In this document: piece after piece, positions 24,241-35,653 of the stretch | Numbering within the stretch: the stretch's first letter is position 1 | How the letters are laid out: each line of letters begins with the position of its first letter | NCBI GenBank assembly: GCA_907163375.1 | Contig: CAJQUW010016910.1 | Span: forward strand, 782,719 to 846,718 | Direction of reading: 5' to 3' | Source of the DNA: Prostheceraeus crozeri | Taxonomy: Eukaryota > Platyhelminthes > Polycladida > Euryleptidae | DNA length: 64,000 nt | Translations under genes and position numbers: made by a program | Notes under the pieces: generated by a model | The model's input: the letters and a program-made list of their open reading frames with translations, nothing else | What the model was told of the DNA's origin: nothing | The model's database searches: none

Positions 24241-24752
24241 CGTGTGTCAAATATGTCGACGCCACCCATGTGACTGTTATAAACAGTCACAAAAATAGTC
24301 TAGCATTCTGTCTGGCGTCGCTACGTGCTGGTCGTCGCTCTGATCGAGTTCCTATTACATCGAGTTTTATGTGTTTCTTGCATTCGTTTGGTGGAAAAAT
24401 TCATATCATCAGGAAGCTTATTTCGTCGTCATTCTCATTTTGTGCTCATATTCGACGTTCAGTTTATTACTCATCCGTGCTCCGCGATATTCGGGTTTCT
24501 CGTCTTTGGTGCAGTGATTTCTACTCTTGCTGTGTATGTTGTCTTCACTGAGACTGTAAACCCTTAGTGTGTAGTGACGTCATCTCCAGACACATTCAAG
24601 TCAATTTCTGATAATTATTGGAACACATTTACGCAGTCAATCCAAATTGGAGAGTGTTCTGGTAGTCTGTTGGTTGAGGTCGCTGCTTTGACATCCTACT
24701 GGAAGAGGTTCAAATCTCTCTGGTACATTTTGCTCTTGGACGACCTTGAATC

Positions 24753-25510
24753 ATGTCAGATTGCGAAGATTCTTTCTCATTTTCAAACGTGCGACGATTA
24801 TCTTCTGGTGAGTTTAAAAAACTTTCCAAAAAGCAGTTGATCATAGCTCTGAAGGATGCAGTTGATCATGCAGATTTTCTGGAAAATAGTCAATGCCCTC
24901 CTTTGAGATCAACTGATCAGCAAATGCTCAGGTCAATTGTGAATGAAGCTGTTTCTGAAATCAGAAAGGAATTGCTGACAGAAAGTAAGCGACTTATTTC
25001 GGAAATGGAACTGAATGTTTATGACAAGCTGCGACATGTCTCCGGAAACATCAGTGATATACAGGAAAACATGGAGAATCGAATTATCAGTGAAATGGAA
25101 AGCAGGGAAATGCGAAAGAACAACGCAATGTTTTTCGGAGTCTGTGAATCTAAATCTGATGCCAGAGATAAAACTGTAATAACAGACATTTTATTAGCTG
25201 CTGGTGTCAGTCCGGATATAAAGGTAAAGAGATGTTTTCGTGTCGGTGCTAAGGGTGTCAAGAATAGACCAATAAAAGTTATCTTTCATTCGTTGGATGA
25301 CAAGATGTCCTGAAAAATGCAGCCAATCTCCGACATCTACACCGTGACAACATTCATCGCCGTGTGTTCATTAAAGCGGATCTGACTCCTTTACAGCTTA
25401 AAAAAGAGAAGGTCCTTCGTGCCGAGCTAAAAACTCGCAGAGATAATGGTGAGAATGTCATCATAAAGCATGGTAAAGTGATTCCGGGTATACTGCGTCG
25501 TGATACATGA
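24753..25510 (+). pseudogene. CR1-like LINE ORF1 (second LINE)
   Basis: The ORF starts MSDCEDSFSFS, continues with a coiled-coil segment (about residues 60-125) and an RRM-like domain (NNAMFFGVCESKSD, VKRCFRVG, RPIKVIF). One indel near 25308 shifts the frame; the C-terminal part then reads NIHRRVFIKADLTPLQ, LRAELKTRRDNGENVIIKHG and ends near 25510. This is the nucleic-acid-binding ORF1p of CR1/L2-type LINEs. The 5' leader probably starts near 24240. ORF2 follows at once. Confidence 0.75.
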
Positions 25511-25688
25511 CAAACTCCTCCTAGTGTTTTGATGTTGAATCCTCGTTCGATTGCTACAACTTGCAAAATTGACGACCTTAGATTGTCATGTGCATGCTTT
25601 AAACCGGACTTTCTAATTGTAACTGAGTCTTGGTTGAAGATGTCCCATGATTCCTCGTTATTCCATATAGATGGTTACAACTTATTTA

Positions 25689-26979
25689 CAGATTGTTTCA
25701 TAAAAAATGGATCACCCTTAAACATCGCCTTAACTTCAACTTTGTCTAACTCCGCCAAACTTGAACGAATTTCTCTGAAATTTGGAAGATATGTCAGTTG
25801 TGCTTACTACATGTAATATCATTGTTGGAAATTTTAAGCATGAATATTGAGTTGTTTTCCTGTTATAGATAAAAAAGTAGTAGATAATTTGATCTTCATT
25901 TATCAATGTTACACAAAATCATACCTCACTCTTATAAAATTACATTTGTTTCCTTTGTTATGTAATATGTTGTTCTACAAGCCAAAAGCTATCAAGCAAA
26001 ACAAAAATAAAGAAAATCGGTCAATCAGAGCCAGTATGGCACCATTATTCATCAACAATAATGTAACTGCTACATGTGATTAACTGGACTTCATGTTCCA
26101 TAGCTTCCTGACTTCGTTGCGGTGGTGTTGGCCGCACTCCTGATTGCTTTCAGCTAGAAATCTATCTCTTACCGGTTGAAAACAATACAAAGCACAAATG
26201 AACAATAACGAGATCGCATTCACAAAAGGCAAAGTGTCAGCCTTGCTAGAACTTGCTAGAACCTAGCCTTGCTAGGATAGTGATGGTCGATTGAGATTAT
26301 GGATAAAATCTGATCAGGAAATTCCGAGACATTTACATCGTCCCCGGGTACAAGGTGGTGCGACTCTACTGATTTGGGCTGGCATTTGGACCAATGGCCG
26401 CTCTGAACTTCACATACAGCAAGGAACCATGAATTCTGAACGCTATGTGAATGTTTTACGAATGAACATTGGCCAAATGACAGATCAACTTGGTGATCAA
26501 TCGACTTGGTTATTTATGGATGATAATGCTACGTGTCACAGGAGTAGTAGAGTCAACTTATGCAAATCTCAATTAGGGCTTAGGACATTATCTTGGCCAG
26601 CTCGTTCTCCTGATCTGAATCCCATAGAAAATGTATGGAGGATTCTAAAACGCAACGTTCGTCGTTCACTGCTACCTACAGATGGCGTATCACAACTTAC
26701 GTCACTGTTAAAAAGAGAGTGGAGAAAGTTAGATCAGTCAAAAATCAACGATATCATCGAATCAATGCCCTAGACGAATTGGTAATGTCATTGACAATAA
26801 GGGTAGGGCCACAAAATATTAGCTTCTTAAAAACCGTTACTGTATCATAGCTTATCAGATTATATAAGGACATTTAAATATATAAGGGACATGAAATAAC
26901 ATGAAAAATGCTTTCTGTATCATACTTATGTTTTATTTAGTCAAATTTTAGGATGATCCACTTTTTATGAAACGGACTG
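25689..26979 (+). mobile_element. Tc1-like element, copy A (1291 bp)
   Basis: Ends CAGATTGTTTCATAAAAAATGG (left, first 20 bases used for matching) and its inverted partner ending GAAACGGACTG (26979), about 28-bp TIRs with a few mismatches. TA precedes the left end; the right flank starts ATG, so the right TA has been lost or altered. It is nearly identical to copy B at 40437-41789 in opposite orientation. Confidence 0.82.
26270..26773 (+). pseudogene. Tc1-like transposase, copy A, first Asp region deleted
   Basis: The frame begins at SDGRLRLWIKS and runs through GGATLLIWAGIW, the second catalytic Asp in FMDDNATCHRSS, WPARSPDLNPIENVW with the third residue (Glu), to the end at IIESMP. Compared with copy B the segment upstream of GRLRLW, including WSDEASVRL with the first catalytic Asp, is missing; at about 26245 a run of CTTGCTAG-type repeats replaces it. 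DD34E-type catalysis is therefore lost. Confidence 0.82.
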
Positions 26980-27454
26980 ATGTGATCGAACTCGAACTAT
27001 CGGTGGAGGTGTAGCAATCTACTCAAAGTGCAATTTTCGCATACTTAATGTTTGTGATAATAATATTTTCGGAGTATCTGAGTCTCTTTTGATAACCTTC
27101 AAACATTGTAATTCATACTACGTTTTGGTTGGTATATACGTTCCTCCGAATTTAAACGCAGTGCTGAAAAAAGATGTTATTAATCATTTAGTTGAATATT
27201 TGGATCGTTGTGTTATTGATTTCAATGAACTCCGTATTATAGTTGGAGGAGACTTTAACAATTGTGATACTTCTTATCTCCAAAGAAGTCATGATTTAGT
27301 TGAAAAGGTTTTTTGTCCAACGCGTGGTGATTCTATCCTCGACAAGTTTTTTATTTTTTTATGTTTAGTAAAACACATTTTTCTTCTTCACCCACTTGTA
27401 TTTTTGCCATAGACGATTTAGTAATAAAAAATAAAATTTTTTTTATTATAATGC

Positions 27455-28390
27455 AGATATGTGGATGACATCATCCTCGGTCCGTTTGAAAATGATCCCA
27501 ATATATTTGAAAATATACTGAATGTCTTTAATTCTATTCATTCTGACATACAATTTACCATCGAAATTCCAAAGGACGGAAAACTTAACTTTTTAGATTT
27601 AACTCTATCGATATCCGATACCATTGAATTTGAAGTTTTTAAAAAGACAACTCACTCTGGCATTACGGTAGATAAACGGAGTTGGATCTCTCAGTCTGTA
27701 AAAACCAACTTTGTGAATAATACATTCAAATATATAAAGGATAGATGTTCCAATAATAATGCTTTTCAGAAGCATATGAATTCTACCATTCGCAATTTAA
27801 AAGATAATAATTACTCCGACTCTGACTTGAAAAACAAAACATTTTTGAACACGAGATTTCGTACTAATACTTCAGAACAAAAACAATGTAATTTCCATGT
27901 CGACTTTATTAATGACAGTAACCTGCGAAAATTAAGAAAACTTACTAACGAATACCAATTACCAATTAAAATTATTCCTAAGCCTGGAAAACAGTTAAAA
28001 CACAATTTGAATACTTTCAATAAAAACATCAATGATTGTTCTTGCAATATTTGTAAGTCGAATCCCCACATCAACAATTGTTACATTAAACACGTCGTCT
28101 ATAAATTCACTTGCAATATCTGCGGTGAATTTTACATTGGTTCTACCAATCGTCCGCTCAATAATCGTTTTAAAGAACATCAATACAGTATTAAGAGTAA
28201 AGACAACAAAAGTGCCCTATCTGATCATGTTCGCTTTGTCCATTCTGAATATGACAATGCCACTATTGATATGTCTAGAATTGAAATCATTGATCAACAG
28301 CTTAATCCTTTGAGAACTAGAGTGTCCGAAGCAGAATACATTAGAAGACTTCAACCAAAAATCAATCGCAAACATGAGCGAGTCACATGA
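27455..28390 (+). CDS. Penelope-like RT C-terminus and GIY-YIG endonuclease
   Basis: Starts inside the reverse transcriptase at RYVDDII (catalytic YVDD, 27458-27469), continues through KLNFLDLTL of the RT thumb, and ends with a GIY-YIG nuclease. In the 309-aa frame the zinc-like cysteines are C193, C195, C198 and C207, the YKF/YIG pair is Y214 and Y225, with R231, H240 and the catalytic-type E290. This open part has no stops. The N-terminal two thirds of RT are absent, so it cannot be autonomous. PLEs use the nuclease for target cleavage in target-primed reverse transcription. Confidence 0.88.
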   Translation, partial: RYVDDIILGPFENDPNIFENILNVFNSIHSDIQFTIEIPKDGKLNFLDLTLSISDTIEFEVFKKTTHSGITVDKRSWISQSVKTNFVNNTFKYIKDRCSNNNAFQKHMNSTIRNLKDNNYSDSDLKNKTFLNTRFRTNTSEQKQCNFHVDFINDSNLRKLRKLTNEYQLPIKIIPKPGKQLKHNLNTFNKNINDCSCNICKSNPHINNCYIKHVVYKFTCNICGEFYIGSTNRPLNNRFKEHQYSIKSKDNKSALSDHVRFVHSEYDNATIDMSRIEIIDQQLNPLRTRVSEAEYIRRLQPKINRKHERVT

Positions 28391-28445
28391 ACGTTCGTTC
28401 GCGGATGCATATTTAAGCCATTCTTTTGTTGGCCGGCCGTTCCCC

Positions 28446-28475
28446 AGATGAAGAGTTTAGTCACTCGAAACGTCG
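28446..28475 (+). ncRNA. Hammerhead-ribozyme-like motif in the PLE tail
   Basis: CAGATGA (28446-28452), a 4-bp stem GAGT/ACTC (28454-28457 with 28464-28467), then GAAAC (28468-28472) and GTC (28473-28475). The hammerhead core is CUGAUGA-stem II-GAAA, and PLE terminal repeats are known to carry minimal hammerheads. The T at the second core position is A here, which would weaken or abolish cleavage. Confidence 0.4.
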
Positions 28476-28606
28476 GGCTTGTAAAAAATTTTATTTTTTA
28501 TTACTAAATCGTCTATGGCAAAAATACAAGTGGGTGAAGAAGACAAATGTGTTTTACTAAACATAAAAAAAATGGAAAACGTCCACCCGTACGCTGCCAT
28601 CAATTT

Positions 28607-30600
28607 GACAAGTTTTTTGTAAGCCGGTCTTTGAGTGACAAATACAATGATGCTGTTGTTGGACCACCTCTTAGCAATCGTAGACGGGGATCACATTGTC
28701 AGATCCTACTGAGTCCTATTGATTATTCAGTTGATGATGACTGTAAACGCTTATGCCCTGTGTATTCCATCAACAATGAAACTTTATCGATATTTTATCA
28801 ACGTTTAAAAAATTGTCCTTTCCATCGTATATATTTTGAGGAAGACATTGATAAAAAAGTAGACCTATTTTATGAGATGTTTTTCTATTGTTTACAGGCT
28901 TTTCCTTGCACGAACGTTGCTATGACGATTAGAGATAAGCCATGGATGTCGCCTTATCTGAAAGACCTGATAAGTAGGCGTTGGTCTGCTTACAGATCCG
29001 GTAATTTTCAGCTTTTTCGTTCATTGAAGATGAAGTGTAAAATTCTTATTCAAAAGTGTAAAGAAGATTGGGCAGCTGAGGCTCGGTCATCTACGCGTAA
29101 TATTTGGAATGTTGTCGCCGAAATAAATGGTAGAAATGTTAAAGACAACATGAGCTCTGTATTATGTGATTTCAATGACAATGTGGAAGCTGCTAATTTT
29201 ATCAAAAACAGTTTGTTAGTTTTTTCATTGAAAAAACAGGAAGTATCTTTTCATTTGATGATGAAGATTGGTCCCCTTTGATGGAACCATTCGACGTTTC
29301 ATGTTTCTTGGAGAGACTGTCCCCACGTAAAGCAACGGGATCTGACGGAATTTCGAATCGATTTTTCAGACTTGCAGCTCCTTTTATTTCTGAGCCACTT
29401 TGTCATTTGATCAACAGTTGTGTTATTTTACGGAAGGTGCTTTCTCTTTTTAAGATATGTACTGTTTCACCGATTCCGAAGACCGTCCCCGCTAAACTAA
29501 ATCAATTACGGCCTATTACGTTGCTGAGCATCCCAGCTAAATTGTTGGAATTTCATGTCATGGGTAGTATGCGTGATGTTTTGTCTAACAGCATACCATC
29601 ATATCAATTTGCCTATAGGCAAAAGTCCAGCACAACTTGTTGTCTTGTATCCATCCATGATTTTCTCACAAAAATGCTGGACAAACCCGACGTAGAATCT
29701 TGTGTCATGATAAATTATGATTTTTCTCGTGCATTTGACACCATGGATCACAATATTTTGTTGCAAAAATTGTTGAAACTGGATTTTCCGAAAGGTTTTG
29801 TTCAACTGATGAAATCATATCTATCTGACAGATTTCAATGTGTAAAAATTCGAGGAATCATCGGTTCGATTCTGAGTGTGACAAGTGGTGCCCCACAGGG
29901 GTCTTTGCTGGGACCTATGTTATTTACTCTGTATTGTTATGATTTCCTACCTATTTTTGATAATACTCATATTGCTCAATATGCGGATGATATTTGTGAA
30001 GTTGTACCATTAATGGGCAATTCTGAATTTTCAAATTCTTCGATCGTTTTATCTGAATACGAGGATATGAAGTATTGGGCGGACCAAAATAACTTTAGTA
30101 TCAATGTTAGTAAAACTAAAGCTTTGTGTTTTTCTAAGAAACGTCGAATTATTCAATTAGAATTACCATTTGAGCTTGTAGACGAATTGAAAACTTTGGG
30201 TGTCATTTGGTCTAATACTTTGAAGTGGAAGTCTCATTTTCGTGAAATTGAATTTAAGTGTTCTAAAAGATTATATCTCTTAAGAGTGTTGAAAAATATT
30301 GTTACACACGATGAGCTTTGGATCATATTCAAAGCAAATATCGGTAATCTTATTTATTATTGTAGACCTTTGTTCTGCAATCTTCAATGTAACTGTCAAA
30401 GTATGGTATCAAGAATATTCAAACGTGCTAAAAGAATCATTTGTGTGTCAGATTGTTCGTGTATCAACACGTGGGAAAACTTTAAAAGACGACGTCGAAA
30501 ATACTTTGTGGATTTTTATGAAAAATGCCAATGTCCTGGTCACCCATTGCATTCAATTGTTATTCTTCCAACTGCTTGACCTTGGATGATGGCAACCGTG
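28607..30600 (+). pseudogene. CR1-like LINE ORF2, RT and C-terminus (second LINE)
   Basis: After the PLE the linker resumes (KFFVSRSLSDKY, then DKPWMSPYLKDLI). A frameshift near 29235 leads into the 433-aa frame 29278-30579: RKATGSDGIS, INYDFSRAFD (145-154), SGAPQGSLLGP (203-213) and an intact catalytic QYADD (234-238). The thumb and C-terminal zinc-like CQCNC and CQCPGHPLHS segments follow. The RT core is preserved here, unlike the first LINE. Two insertions and at least two frameshifts inactivate the element. Confidence 0.85.
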
Positions 30601-30925
30601 ACTTGAGATATTTGAATACACCATTCTGACTTGAAATTTTATACAGAAAAAGCAACGCCAAGGTTTTCATTTAAGCCCGCCTTATATCGCCGCCGGCTCT
30701 TCTCAAGAATGAACACCGGGAGTGAGATGGAGAGTGACAGACATAATTGCATGCAAGCACCAAGGTCAACCAAAAAAAAAATTCACGGAGAGGAGTACGC
30801 TACGACCCAATCTGAGTATGTGTGGTTCTTCTACCACGCGCTGTCAAAATGGTTGGCTTCTGGCTTCTATGTCCTTGTTGGAGCAGGCAGTTAGGTTATT
30901 CACATCAAAGACTTTTTTTTTGTTG

Positions 30926-31230
30926 ACCTCATTTTTAAAAATCATAAAAAGTCTCGATAAACCTATGGTGTCATCGACGTTACTTCGTTTGTTTACAAAT
31001 GTTCCTATTTACGAGACCTTGGATATGATCGAGATTTAATCATGTTCAGCATGGTTTGCGTCGTACCGGTACCGTACCCCTTTTGTTTGAGCTTCACCAG
31101 ATCGTCAACAATGTCATTAAAATTTTTATTTTTTGGTCAATATTTTACCCTAGGTTGATGGAGTAGCCATGGGGGAGCTTGCCAGTTGGCTGCCCTTGCG
31201 AACATTTCTTTTAGATTAGTACGTGGGATT
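30926..31230 (+). pseudogene. Penelope-like RT fragment
   Basis: RLFTNVPIYETLDMIE at about 30985-31036 is the SLFTNVP motif of Penelope RTs. In shifted frames the later PLE motif GVAMG (about 31160) and an LANI-like stretch (about 31195) follow in the right order. Degenerate; the middle is lost. Confidence 0.5.
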
Positions 31231-31559
31231 TGGAGTCGAAGATTTGTAAGTGTATTCTGAAGCATTCTTCGTTCGTTGTACGTTTTGGCACATGGAACCC
31301 ACGTTGATGAATGTGTGTGTTAGTGTTATGAGTACCTGAATTATACTCAAAATGCATTTAAAAAATCAAATTTTGGACTTCATCGCGAAAGGAAAGTCGT
31401 CGGTGTTTGGATGTTTTGTTGGATGTTTTTGTTAGTGTGGGATGTGGTGACGTGTGGTTGTCGCTTATTACATCATAACCATTTTTGGAATTTTTTATCT
31501 CATTTTAGAGCTTTGACGATGGATGGCTTAAGTCGGCTTGATAAAGACTCTGTGTTCAT

Positions 31560-32135
31560 GTGCATGATCGAATTTGTTCTCCACATGTTTTGTGCCAAAG
31601 AGTTCTGGCAGAGTTGGCAAACGTTGCAGAGGAAGGGCTTCCTGATCGGAACATCTCTTCTCACATTGTCACCATCCGCATCCGTTTCCTTTATCCAAAG
31701 AAGAAGAAGAGAAGTCGGTGTACTTGCGACAAGAAGCGGGACAGAGCCACAAAAACTGGATCAAGAAGAGGGAGGACAACTGAAATCTCTTCTGTTTACC
31801 CCCAGGGCCACAAAAGTGATTTCAGTGACTCTCAAACAAGCCGCCCGCGTCTCAGCGACAATTTCAAATCTGAAGCCCAATCCAATTTCCCGATGAATTC
31901 AACTGCGGGTACGGTAGCGTATTCATCGGTAGGGTCGGATACGCGGGGACGGACGATCGACGGTTCGCTGTCCCGACAAAGGCATCAAGCCTCAGAGGGA
32001 TCAGAGGAACAAGCACATAGCACAACATCAGTTCAGTTGTTTTGTGTTGTTGCCAAGATCGTGCCGACAGGAGTTTATTTTCAGGATTTAAGAAGAAGTC
32101 GAGGAAGTTGGTACTTGCAGTCAGCAAGTCTCTGA
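31560..32135 (+). CDS. Unrecognised basic ORF (191 codons)
   Basis: An open frame with RVLAELANVAEEGLPDRN, a Lys/Arg-rich stretch (PKKKKRSRCTCDKKRDRATK) and a Ser/Thr/Gln-rich tail. It is G+C-richer than its surroundings. It lies between PLE and LINE fragments and may be a LINE leader or ORF1 piece. I cannot assign a family, and an overlapping frame is open too. Confidence 0.25.
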   Translation: MHDRICSPHVLCQRVLAELANVAEEGLPDRNISSHIVTIRIRFLYPKKKKRSRCTCDKKRDRATKTGSRRGRTTEISSVYPQGHKSDFSDSQTSRPRLSDNFKSEAQSNFPMNSTAGTVAYSSVGSDTRGRTIDGSLSRQRHQASEGSEEQAHSTTSVQLFCVVAKIVPTGVYFQDLRRSRGSWYLQSASL

Positions 32136-32200
32136 AGCAGTGCAACCAGATCTGTGTGTACAGAACAACTGTGTTACAGACTTACCCTTTGTATGGTTAC

Positions 32201-32340
32201 TTTTTTTTTTTTCCTTTTTTTTTTTTTTTTTTTTTTTTTGTATTTATTTTTTTTTTTTTTTTTTTATTTATTTTTTTTTTTATTTTTTTTTTTATTTATA
32301 TTATTTTTTCTTATTATTTATTATTTTTTTTTTATTTTTT
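32201..32340 (+). repeat. 140-bp nearly pure T tract
   Basis: Almost only T with scattered A, e.g. TTTATTTATTT units and a single G. It looks like an expanded poly(T), i.e. a poly(A) on the minus strand, or slippage product. Confidence 0.85.
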
Positions 32341-32559
32341 AAATACTCCCTATTTTTTATTTAGAAAAGAATTATAATTTTATGTTAGTGACGTTTTGTG
32401 TATATATCTATGATACGTGTGTCTGTCTTCCATCTGTTAACTGCGTGCATGCGTCATGCTGTCCTGTTCACTACTGCTGTCAACAGAGCCGTTCAACTTT
32501 CCGGGAGAACACTCGAAAACCGGCCGGTTGCTTGAAAAGACCTTCTTGGCGAATGGCCA

Positions 32560-32787
32560 CTTGTTTTTTCTGTATACAATTGTTATTCATCCAAATAGTC
32601 GTGGCCGTGTACTCGTTCCGCATTGCAACACGGAAAGAAGACAAAACTCATTTGTTGTTTTCTCTTCTCTCATTATAAATGACTTACGTGACTTTACTTG
32701 AACTCGATCTTTTGTATCTGTATTATGTTATTTTTGATTTTCATTTGATAAATATAAAGCTATTCTCTCTAAAGCTATTCTCTCTAT
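32560..32787 (+). pseudogene. LINE 3' end fragment
   Basis: The frame to 32701 ends GRVLVPHCNTERRQNSFVVF then SSLIINDL, the usual last residues of CR1/L2-type ORF2. It is followed by AAATATAAAGCTATTCTCTCT-like tandem units (about 32752-32787), a short-repeat 3' tail. The tail abuts the piggyBac sequence, which suggests the LINE inserted into it. Confidence 0.55.
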
Positions 32788-34119
32788 AAGGCTGAATTAG
32801 ATGGGGCATGGGAACAGCGATCTTTTTCTTTGTACCTTGGAGCATTTCTAAGAGATTGAACACTATCAAAATTAGATAGTAAACCAACAACGCTACTGTC
32901 TTTCCACCATACCGCCAATATTCCATTCGACGATCTATAATCATATTCTCCGCGTTCTATCAGTTTCGTCGCAGCAGCGGGACAGTTTTTGCTTCTGTTC
33001 GAACGAACAGTACCTGTGGCGTTGATTTCCCGATTTTTTAGGTAAACCATCAAATCGTACGACGTAAAAAAATTGTCAAAGAACAGTTCTACATCATGCT
33101 TACCATTGACGTTAGCCATTCGGAGGAGGGAGTCAACAGTTATTGAACCAAGAGGAATTTCTTTACTGTTATCATCTGAACCTTGGTATACGTCAAATCT
33201 CATAAGAAATCCATCACTACTGCACAAGCACCAGCTTTTATAGCCAAATCTGATTGGTTTGGATCTTATGAATTGCTTTAGTCGATTTCTGCCGAAATAC
33301 TTGACCATCGACTCGTCGACTGAGAGTTTTTCGTCTTGTTTCAAAGCAATTTTTGTAGATGCGTTATTTGCAAACTCAATTAGTGGCCCAATTTTGAACA
33401 GTCTGTCCGTACTACCTTGGGCCAAGTTGTTGTCATTTAAATGAAAAATGCTCTTGATCATTTCAAAATCTCTCCTTGTCAAAGATTCCCGAACTGCAGG
33501 AATCCCAACGTCATCATCATTACTCCACATCATTTTCATTCGAGGGACGTGATGGTAGTCGCCGATATATAAAATTCCAAGAAATGCATACATGCTATCA
33601 TGATTTACAGCAAAATTCGAATTCTTTTGAGACGCATATCGATTGCTTTCGCGGACAAGTAAATCGACCGGCTAAAAGTAATGCTTCGGTGTACTGCTGA
33701 AAAACTTGGAATGGTTCACTGTCGATAAAAGGTGCTAATGCTTCTTGATGCCATTGGGGATTTTGACTTAAGGCAGGTGTTGCGTTGTCTTTCTTTGACC
33801 AAATTATTTCATTTGCATTGTGCTTGTGATATGTAGGGATGCTTTCAACATGACCAATAACTATGCTTGCTGAGTCCCCTACACCATCGCTATCCTCCCA
33901 TAAAGAATGATGTTCTTCAATCTCTAAAAGTCCTGCAACATCTTTCAAGTCGTCCGTTTCACCGATCAAGTCTTCATCAATTTCTTCCTCATCCGTGAGA
34001 GCATCAGCTTCTGGAGGCAAGATTGTGATAGTAGGCTCATCGTCACCGCTGCCGTCATTTTCTAAAACTTTTTGCACTGCCTCATCTACTGAGAAGAATT
34101 TGACTCGCACAGGCATCAC
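32788..34119 (-). pseudogene. piggyBac transposase, family 1, truncated
   Basis: The minus-strand N-terminal part (34119-33598) is acidic (DEEEIDEDLIGETDD), as usual for piggyBac. A frameshift near 33650 leads into the core 33593-32784: YAFLGILYIGDYHHVP, LSVDESMVKYFGR with the first catalytic Asp, SWCLCSSDGF, and ELFFDNFFTS with the second. Another shift near 32825 precedes KIAVPMPHLIQPY, where the sequence stops at a LINE tail. The GVD...DQ region with the third Asp and the C-terminal Cys-rich domain are missing. A dead cut-and-paste transposase. Confidence 0.88.
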
Positions 34120-35653
34120 TATTCACAACAATAATTTTGTCAACTGAAACACAGCAAATTTCTCACTATCTATCAAGTTTGTTGATTCAAATACTATAGT
34201 TTGATGCGTCGTAGGAGTGCTATTGATTTGCCGATGACTTACACAGCCATAGAAATGGAACAATAGCTAACATCATAGAAGTAGATTATAAAAATGCTTT
34301 ATATGGTACTGTTAATTTCTATGGCTAGCATCGACGTTGCTTGTAATTTTCTCGTCGTCGGTATATCTATTTATAACTTCTTACAAATCATGCACATAGA
34401 AATCTCAAATCATAACCGACCATAGAAGTAGATAATAATACACTAGAATGGAAGTTTGATATCTTGCCTATGTACAATGATGGCACATGGAAAAATCTAT
34501 GGTTTGTAGATGAGATTCGATCTAAGACATTAAGGCGAATTCGCAAAACCGTTCTCAGCACAGAAGTCTGTGAATATCATCACACCTTCGTGAATTCTCC
34601 TCATTGTATCATAGTGAAACTATTTGTCAAGTTGGTTGTGGAAGTTGTTGACAGCAAATTACAGGATTTTCATGAAGAGAATTTTAAGTGAGATGGTGGC
34701 ATTGTTTCATGTGAAATAGCCTACTATTCCATGGATTAATATACTGTGTCTATTTGTAGCAGTCACTGACAACTATTTTCCAATTTTTCAATACTGGAAT
34801 GCGAATTAAAATTTGTCTCACAGTCATAACTGAAAGTGGTCGGTGTACTGGTTGTAAGAACATCTGAAGAATTCACAGATTTCACAGATAGAATTCTAAT
34901 TGTTGGATAATTTCTCCTTCAGGCGGTGAAGAAACCTAGTGCTTTTCTGGAGTAAACACACTGAAAGCTTCTTTACCTACAATCATTTCTCAGATAAATA
35001 AAATGTCGCTGGAACTTTTCAATTAATCATTGAATGACTTATGTAATATAGTGTGATGATACTTTCGAAGCTGATATTCGAATGCATGCAAAGATTTTGA
35101 AAATTGTTCAAATATGATGAACAGGAGAACCCTTTAGAGTAAAATGGATAATCGAAGATTTATTGGTCTCTGATTTCAAGCTGGAGTAATGCATGATCTG
35201 TAAATCGACATTGCAAGTTGCATATGTGTCTGATTATACTCGTGATAGATAATAGGAACGATATTTGAAAATGATGAACGTACAGAACGTTTTAAAGGAT
35301 TTCCTTCTTTGTCATCCTGTCGCCGCAGTATTTCGTCAATTCTTTATTGCTTTTGTGTACATGATCTTTGGACAAGGGGCAACAATCCAGATCACAAATT
35401 GGCTTCATAAACATAAATGCTAATCAGAAAACAAGGAAACCAGCTCGTACAATTTACACTTTGCCCCAACTAAGTTCCCCCGGAGTGTGCCATAATTTTC
35501 ATGCAATTTCCATTCTAGGACTTTCTATGGTATTTTTAATTTCTATGTAACCGACTGCCTACGCTCAAACGAAGACACACTATCATCTACCAAAATTACC
35601 AGTCATGACAAGTGCTACTCAGACTGACACAGTAACACCTATGGAGAAGACCA
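34120..35653. other. No gene recognised
   Basis: AT-rich. CATAGAAAT/ATTTCTATG motifs recur in both orientations (34243, 34317, 34395, 35527) but no clean TIR with a target duplication could be delimited. Confidence 0.35.

Larger units (their letters stand above)
25529..27340 (+). pseudogene. CR1-like LINE ORF2, endonuclease part, split by Tc1
   Basis: Frame 25529-25688 gives the APE start (MLNPRSIATTCKIDDL, then FLIVTESWL and GYNLF). The Tc1-like element fills 25689-26979. The domain resumes at about 26982 with CDRTRTIGGGVAIYSK, YYVLVGIYVPPN and VGGDFNN (about 27245), then CPTRGDSILDK, where the Penelope-like insertion begins. After that insertion the LINE continues at about 28607 with KFFVSRSLSDKY. 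Confidence 0.8.
27341..28618 (+). mobile_element. Penelope-like element, 5'-truncated, with inverted flanks
   Basis: A 12-bp direct repeat GACAAGTTTTTT flanks the insertion (27341-27352 and 28607-28618) within the LINE ORF2. Inside, 27347-27440 is the inverted copy of 28487-28573 (AAATCGTCTATGGCAAAAAT and neighbours), so the coding part lies between inverted terminal copies. This arrangement is known for Penelope-like elements, whose terminal repeats may be direct or inverted. Confidence 0.75.

Noticed and set aside
32140-32377. Phe-rich ORFs in three frames
   Set aside because: They only translate the poly(T) tract.
34243-35540. MITE bounded by CATAGAAAT motifs
   Set aside because: Motifs recur in both orientations but no pair gives matching ends plus target duplication.
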